NCBI GenBank assembly: GCA_022393335.1
Contig: JAJEKB010000543.1
Coordinates: forward strand, 120,319 to 184,318
DNA from: Macrotrachela quadricornifera
Taxonomy: Eukaryota > Rotifera > Eurotatoria > Philodinida > Philodinidae
Length of the DNA stretch: 64,000 nucleotides
Direction of reading: 5' to 3'
Positions 59,215-64,000 of this stretch are shown here, one piece after another (position 1 is the stretch's first letter; each line of letters starts with the position of its first letter). Position numbers and translations under genes: made by a program. The notes under the pieces are model-generated. The model was given only the letters and a program-made list of their open reading frames with translations, was not told where the DNA came from and searched no databases.

Positions 59215-61021
59215 TATTTTTTCTTTCAATGATTTATATTGAAAATTATTTGATTTAAGATAAATTTGTGCACATTGATTCGTTAATACAACCTTTACCA
59301 AAACGATAAATGTTTAGTGAAATATCATTATAGCTTTTATATAATGTAAATCAATGCTGCTCATCTTTGATATTCATGTTTTATTTTTAATTATAAACAT
59401 ATTAAAAGCAAAATTCTTATATGAAATCCAACAGCAATAATAATTCAATATAAATTTGGTTTATAATATAAAAATATTGCATCTAGAAAATGTTTTCATA
59501 ATAAAGACATTAATATTTATTGATTTTTAAAATTTTAGTAATGAAAATGAAGCAAATAAAATACAAGAGATAATTTTTGAAAAAAATTCTTTAATATAAT
59601 AAATAATTCGTTTATCTATTGGTTAATTATCGAGATATAATGATAATTACTGCTTGTATACAATATTTGAAATATTGTTCTTTCATATTTATTCAATTTA
59701 TTATTTTATTTTTCTAAGTTGATTTTACTGATTGTTTGTTTGTTAAAAACTTGAATATAGATTTGCCTTTCTTTAAAAAATAAATAAAACTACAAAAATA
59801 TGATTTATTAATCCAAGAAGTAAAATAATTCTAAATAGAATTATCAAAGTTTATTTAATTTAGATTTAACATCCTCAGTATTTATTCAATACTTCGCTAT
59901 TCATTATTATGAACAGCATTCCTTTCTGTTGATTCTTGTATCAAGCATATATATCAAGAGTAATTGGTTTTGGTAAGAAACAAATATCTTCCTTGTATAC
60001 GATAATTGATAATAATGATGCATTGTTGTATGTAGTGTTTACGAGAATTGTAACCGGTTTAGAATTTTCCAACCGATCCGGTGCGATCGGTTGAAAAAAT
60101 GTTTTAGAACGGTAAAAACTGGCCAATATATTAGGTCATTTATCGCCAGTTAAAAGAAAATATAGCAAAAAATATCGATTTTTGTATTTTTTTCTCACAT
60201 TTTTATTAGTCTTGCACAATAAATATAGTTCTACTCAACATGTGATTGTTTAAGCCTAAATCTTGAATTATTTTACGTAAATTTTATAGAAGAAGCTAAT
60301 ATTTTTTTGGAATCGAAGTACTGCTTTAAATCTACTCTGTAGCAAAGCACCAATGCGATTAGTTGAGAAGTTTATATCAATTGACACTGTTATAACTGTG
60401 CTGTTCAAGAAATAAAATAAAACTCCGTTAAAAAATTAAAAATATTTAAATAAATTGAAGAAAATAAAACCGATAACTCTTGAAAGAACACGACTATTTT
60501 GACAATTGCACCTAAATTTACTCTTGATAAAAGTTTTAAGAGGAAAGCGACGTGTTAAAAGAGTTGTAAAATTCAGCTTTTGTCTGAGTCCCGAGACGGA
60601 ATAAGGGTGAATTTTTGGATTAAGACATGTTTGTAGACCGGTAAAAACCGGCCCGATTGCAACTTTTGTGTTTACTATTTCTTTCTACAAATAGAAAAAC
60701 ATATTTGTTCTTCTCATGAAATTATCTGATCTAATAATTGATTAAAAATTCTATAAATCAATCATTTTTGACAATAAATGTTTTTTCTGAACTAGTAACA
60801 AACTATATATCGAATAAGTTGAGATAATAAATACATTTAATATATAGTTGTAGCAAATTTTTGAAAATAAATAATAGTACTCAATAGGTAGTTATCCGTT
60901 TCTATACATGTATTGAAAAAAGATTATTATTATTTTCAAATAATCTATCAATAGTTTATGTATTCAAACATATAACAACATAACAGAAAAGAAAATTAGA
61001 TACAAAAAAAAACGAACAAAT
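59215..61021. other. Intergenic, with ACCGG-containing blocks
   Basis: No gene supported. Two GC-richer islands stand out, at 60045-60125 (including a hairpin CAACCGATC...GATCGGTTG) and 60570-60660 (ACCGGTAAAAACCGG). The phrase CGGTAAAAACTGG/CGGTAAAAACCGG occurs in both and may mark an old transposon, but no paired termini were established. Confidence 0.4.
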
Positions 61022-61687
61022 CTATTTGAAACTAGTATTTCGACCACGTCCATACCCTAATGTTATATCTAAAAATTTCAAATAGAAAAATTCCTTTCTT
61101 TTTTTTGTATATTATAAAAATAAAATTTACTATTATTCGTCATTGAAGGTATTGGTGATGTTGTATTACTATTTATTGTTAAATTATTTTCATTATGAAT
61201 TGTATCTTTATTTATTGACACATCAATACCTCGTCCACGACCAACTGCAAGTTTAATTTTATCATCATTTGTTTTTTTATTTAATGCTAAAAGTCGTTGT
61301 GAAAAACAAGATATATTTGATGATACTGATGCTGCTGAAGAAAAATGAACAGGTGATGGTATACGTTCATCATCAAATGAATTATTTAATGATGATGATG
61401 TTAATATTTGTGGACGTGTTATTGATATATAATTTCCGTAACAAGTACTTAACATATCCGACATCATGTCAGCTCCTTAAATATAAAGAATAATTATTTT
61501 TGATTTTTTTTTTACTCAATATATTTTCTATACTTTCTTCGTCAATAAATGTAATTTCAACTGAATATTGATCATCGGAAAATATTTTTTTTATAATAAA
61601 CATTTCATTTGCATCAAACCATGAATCAATTAATTTATCTGTTAATATACATCCATTAATTGATGTTAAAATTAATACTTCACTCAT
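61022..61687 (-). CDS. Unrecognised small protein with RG motifs
   Basis: Three exons on the minus strand: 61687-61516, 61475-61131 and 61068-61022 (564 nt, 187 aa). It starts MSEVLILTSINGCILTDKLI and has a compact N-terminal region of about 60 residues (VEITFIDEESIENIL), a Ser-rich middle, and Arg-Gly motifs at two places (AVGRGRGIDV and, in the last exon, LGYGRGRNTSFK). RG motifs suggest arginine methylation, RNA binding or recognition by Tudor proteins. No family is recognised. The last exon of 15 codons restores the second RG motif and ends cleanly at TAG, which supports the splice model. A non-ATG codon upstream was not used. Confidence 0.68.
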
Positions 61688-61885
61688 TTTAATCAATAAT
61701 AGAATTAAACAAACAAAAAAAGGAACATATTATCTTTCTTTCTTTTTTTTTCAATCAGATAGATTAGAATATAATCTAATCCGATATTTCTTTATTATTC
61801 AAAGATGTCGTCACTTGCTAATAAAGATACTTTTTTTTGTTTGAAAAAGTAACAACAACAATAACAAAAAAAAATTATTTTCTTT

Positions 61886-62484
61886 TCAATTCATCATTAA
61901 ATTAACAAACTGACTGAAATCAATTCCATTATTATTATTTCCTTGATTTAATAATTCTTTTACAATAAGTTCATATTGTTCATCATCAAGATGATAAAAA
62001 AATGAATTTTCATAACGAAGTTTATCTAAATCTTGTCGTGTTATTTTTCCATCATGATCTCTGTCAAATGCACTAAATGTTTGATATAATTCATCATTTA
62101 ATTCTGATGAACCAACATAACGTAACATTAATGTTGAATATTGATCACTTGTCAATTCTGTTTCATGTTCATGATCATCTGTTTGTTCACGAATAGCTGT
62201 ACGAATTAAAGATCGTGCTTCATTTGAATCTAATTCTACACCTAATTAATTAAAAAATAAAAAAAAAAGACAAAATTTAATAAAATATTTTTATTTTAAT
62301 TAATAATAAAAATAAAAAGAATTTTTTTTTCTATACCAATAGTTTTTGCAATTGCACAAAAGTCTTCACTAGTAACTGAACGATTATGATCACGATCAAG
62401 TAAACAAAATGCTTCTTCAACTGCTCGAATAAATTTACAGCTATCATTTGTATTATATTTTTTATTATTATCGTTGTGTGTCAT
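61886..62484 (-). CDS. EF-hand calcium-binding protein (calmodulin superfamily)
   Basis: Two exons, 62484-62337 and 62241-61886 (504 nt, 167 aa). EF-hand 1 has the loop DRDHNRSVTSED (about residues 31-42) and a later hand has DRDHDGKITRQD within AFDRDHDGKITRQDLDKL. A C-terminal hand (NNNNGIDFSQFVNLM) and the middle one are degenerate. Asp at loop position 12 replaces the usual Glu in both good loops, which normally lowers calcium affinity or alters ion preference. Overall length and spacing fit calmodulin/centrin/DRC8-like proteins, but a precise subfamily is not clear. It lies 198 bp upstream of the RG-motif gene in the same orientation. Confidence 0.85.
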
Positions 62485-62590
62485 AGTTGCATTTACACGT
62501 GTTTGTCAATAAGAGCTTATGAATCAAAAGAAAACTAAAAAGAAAACAAAATTTCCTATGACGACGTCAATTATATGTACTATAACCTAT

Positions 62591-62680
62591 TAGGTTGTTC
62601 CGAATGTTCGTGCAATTTTTATTCATACAAAATAATTATCTAATGGGGATAAACCTTGCTCGAACTTTCGGGACAACATA
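62591..62680. mobile_element. 90-bp mariner-type MITE
   Basis: The left end TAGGTTGTTCCGAATGTTCG (then TGCAA) and the reverse complement of the right end, TATGTTGTCCCGAAAGTTCG (then AGCAA), agree at 21 of 25 positions. TA occurs at both outer edges. The unit is only 90 bp and cannot code; the TAGGTTGT start resembles mariner termini. Confidence 0.75.
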
Positions 62681-62735
62681 GTATGTAATAAACACAATAA
62701 CAAAAAATATATATCTAAACATTAATATCAACAAA

Positions 62736-63122
62736 ATAAGGTAAGGACAAAAAGTACTCGACATTTTTCATTTCGATATAAGTTAAATAGAAAAATTTCT
62801 GAGAACTTTTTTCAATAAATTATACCACAAGATGCAGTGTGAAAAGCTCTACAATTTATAAAGGACAATTAGAAAAAGATGGAATAAGAAAGAGCAAATT
62901 TATCTTGTAGCAAAAAACAAATATCATTTTCATATGGTCGCTCAAAATTTTTTCTAACTTGAAAAATAAAAACCGTGACTATAAAATAAGCAGTCCTATG
63001 GATATTATAGAGCTTCTCACGTTGCATCTTGTGATATAATTTGTTGAAAAAAATTCTCAGCAGTTTCTTATCTAACTTATATCGATTTGAAATATGTCGC
63101 GAATTTTTTGCCCTTATCTTAT
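62736..63122. mobile_element. Non-autonomous element with about 130-bp inverted arms
   Basis: Left arm 62736-62866 (starting ATAAGGTAAGGACAAAAAGT) is the reverse complement of right arm 62993-63122 with moderate divergence. Shared blocks include TCGATATAAGTTA, CACAAGATGCA and AGCTCTA. The arms are separated by 126 bp. No coding capacity; the minus ORF at 62869-63153 spans an arm and is a shadow. Confidence 0.8.
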
Positions 63123-64000
63123 AATCAAAGAAAATATTATATATGACATTCATTATAATACATTGAAATAGAATAATTTAAATTATTTTCTATATAAAGA
63201 TTAATAATAAGTGCTGTTTATTCTAAGTAGAATTAATAATATTTATATATTCCGTATACATCTATTGAATACAAAACAAAAAGACTGGATTTTTATTGAA
63301 CTACATCAAATATAATTCAACTTGATCACTATTGTTTTCTCAAAAATCACGGCAATAAAAAAAAGCATGAAACAACATGCTAATTATATAGTTTACAATA
63401 CAATATTGAACAGATATATTTTCATGTTATAATCTATTCTATTATCTATTCATTCTATTCAATTGTTCGACTAAGACATGCAATGATGAAAGCAATCTGT
63501 TTGAAGATTCTCTTCAAAAGCTTGAAGAATGTTCAATGTAATAATATATTATATTACAATCAAAAACTGATGAATAAAGAATAGTTAGTTGGATTTTTAG
63601 TTTGATGAATGAATAAACATCTGGTTTAATTAATAATATTCGAGAGATACTTTGTATTCAATACTAAATAGATTCGTTCTATAATCAGAAAGTACAAAAG
63701 TATAAATAACAATTTCGATTATTTGTACTCTTTTTAAACTTTTACTAAATAAATGAGCATTAAATAAAAGATACTATATGATCTGTGAAATTAGTATTCA
63801 TGCTTTGTATACTGTTTTAACTTTCTCTATTTACTTTACAATGTCTTCACAATAAATAAATGCATTCATTTTGAGATAAATAAAACTAAAGTAAATATTC
63901 ACAGCCTAAACAATAATTCATACACAATAGCAACTATGTGAGATTCGTTATCAAAGAAAACAAGTAGTACAGGTACGATAAGAGTAAAGATGTATGTACT
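63123..64000. other. Intergenic to the end of the window
   Basis: AT-rich DNA without a recognisable gene, RNA or repeat. Confidence 0.5.

Noticed and set aside
62869..63153. Minus-strand ORF of 94 aa
   Set aside because: Lies across one arm and the centre of an inverted-repeat element and has no domain.

Overview
The window is AT-rich eukaryotic DNA with small, densely spliced genes. Most introns are 45-70 bp with GT..AG ends, and the intergenic DNA is full of degenerate inverted repeats. The gene content is animal: an essential MCU regulator (EMRE), a GAF-GAF phosphodiesterase of the PDE5/6 type ending in a CaaX box, a DNAJC28-like protein, and several LITAF-domain proteins. The same genes sit beside one that looks acquired (a secreted bicupin resembling oxalate decarboxylase) and a pair of LURP-one-related proteins. 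A decayed fragment of an extracellular repeat family that I associate with bdelloid rotifers is also present. A bdelloid rotifer (Adineta/Rotaria type) is the best guess. This is inference from content and style, not proof. Many genes had to be rebuilt by joining exons; every junction given keeps the reading frame, but none is backed by transcripts.

Layout. 0.2-12.4 kb: five LITAF-domain genes (one on the minus strand, four on the plus strand), interrupted by an intronless LRAT/PLAAT-like acyltransferase, a four-pass membrane protein and the bicupin. 12.5-19.0 kb: an unrecognised minus-strand gene head-to-head with EMRE, then the DNAJC28-like gene and an unrecognised low-complexity protein, all on plus. 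19-26.6 kb: a gene-poor block with a decayed mariner, a foldback element with about 150-bp arms, and a complete TTAA-flanked piggyBac-like non-autonomous element. 26.6-29.1 kb: two tandem LURP-one-related genes. 30.7-32.0 kb: a two-RRM protein, followed by an 850-bp inverted-repeat element. 34.7-35.8 kb: a RAWUL-like protein with a CtBP-binding motif. 36-41.6 kb: mostly non-coding, with one gene fragment. 41.6-45.8 kb: a UBA-Josephin deubiquitinase whose third intron holds a 284-bp MITE, then a four-RRM protein. 47.1-54.8 kb: the phosphodiesterase gene (18 exons), with a small antisense gene nested in its second intron; both predicted proteins end in CaaX-like motifs. 56.6 kb: an intron-containing tRNA-Ile(UAU). 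57.0-59.2 kb: a mariner with good terminal repeats but a broken transposase carrying an insert of about 0.9 kb. 61.0-62.5 kb: an RG-containing small protein and an EF-hand protein on the minus strand, then two more miniature inverted-repeat elements.

Functional links are limited. EMRE belongs to the mitochondrial calcium uniporter, and the DNAJC28-like protein may act in mitochondria or the secretory pathway. The LITAF proteins are predicted to be membrane-anchored endolysosomal adaptors. The phosphodiesterase would degrade cGMP at membranes. No operon-like or defence-system organisation is seen. The most unusual features are the tandem LITAF family, the intron-bearing bicupin, the nested CaaX gene inside the CaaX phosphodiesterase gene, and the number of distinct miniature inverted-repeat elements.
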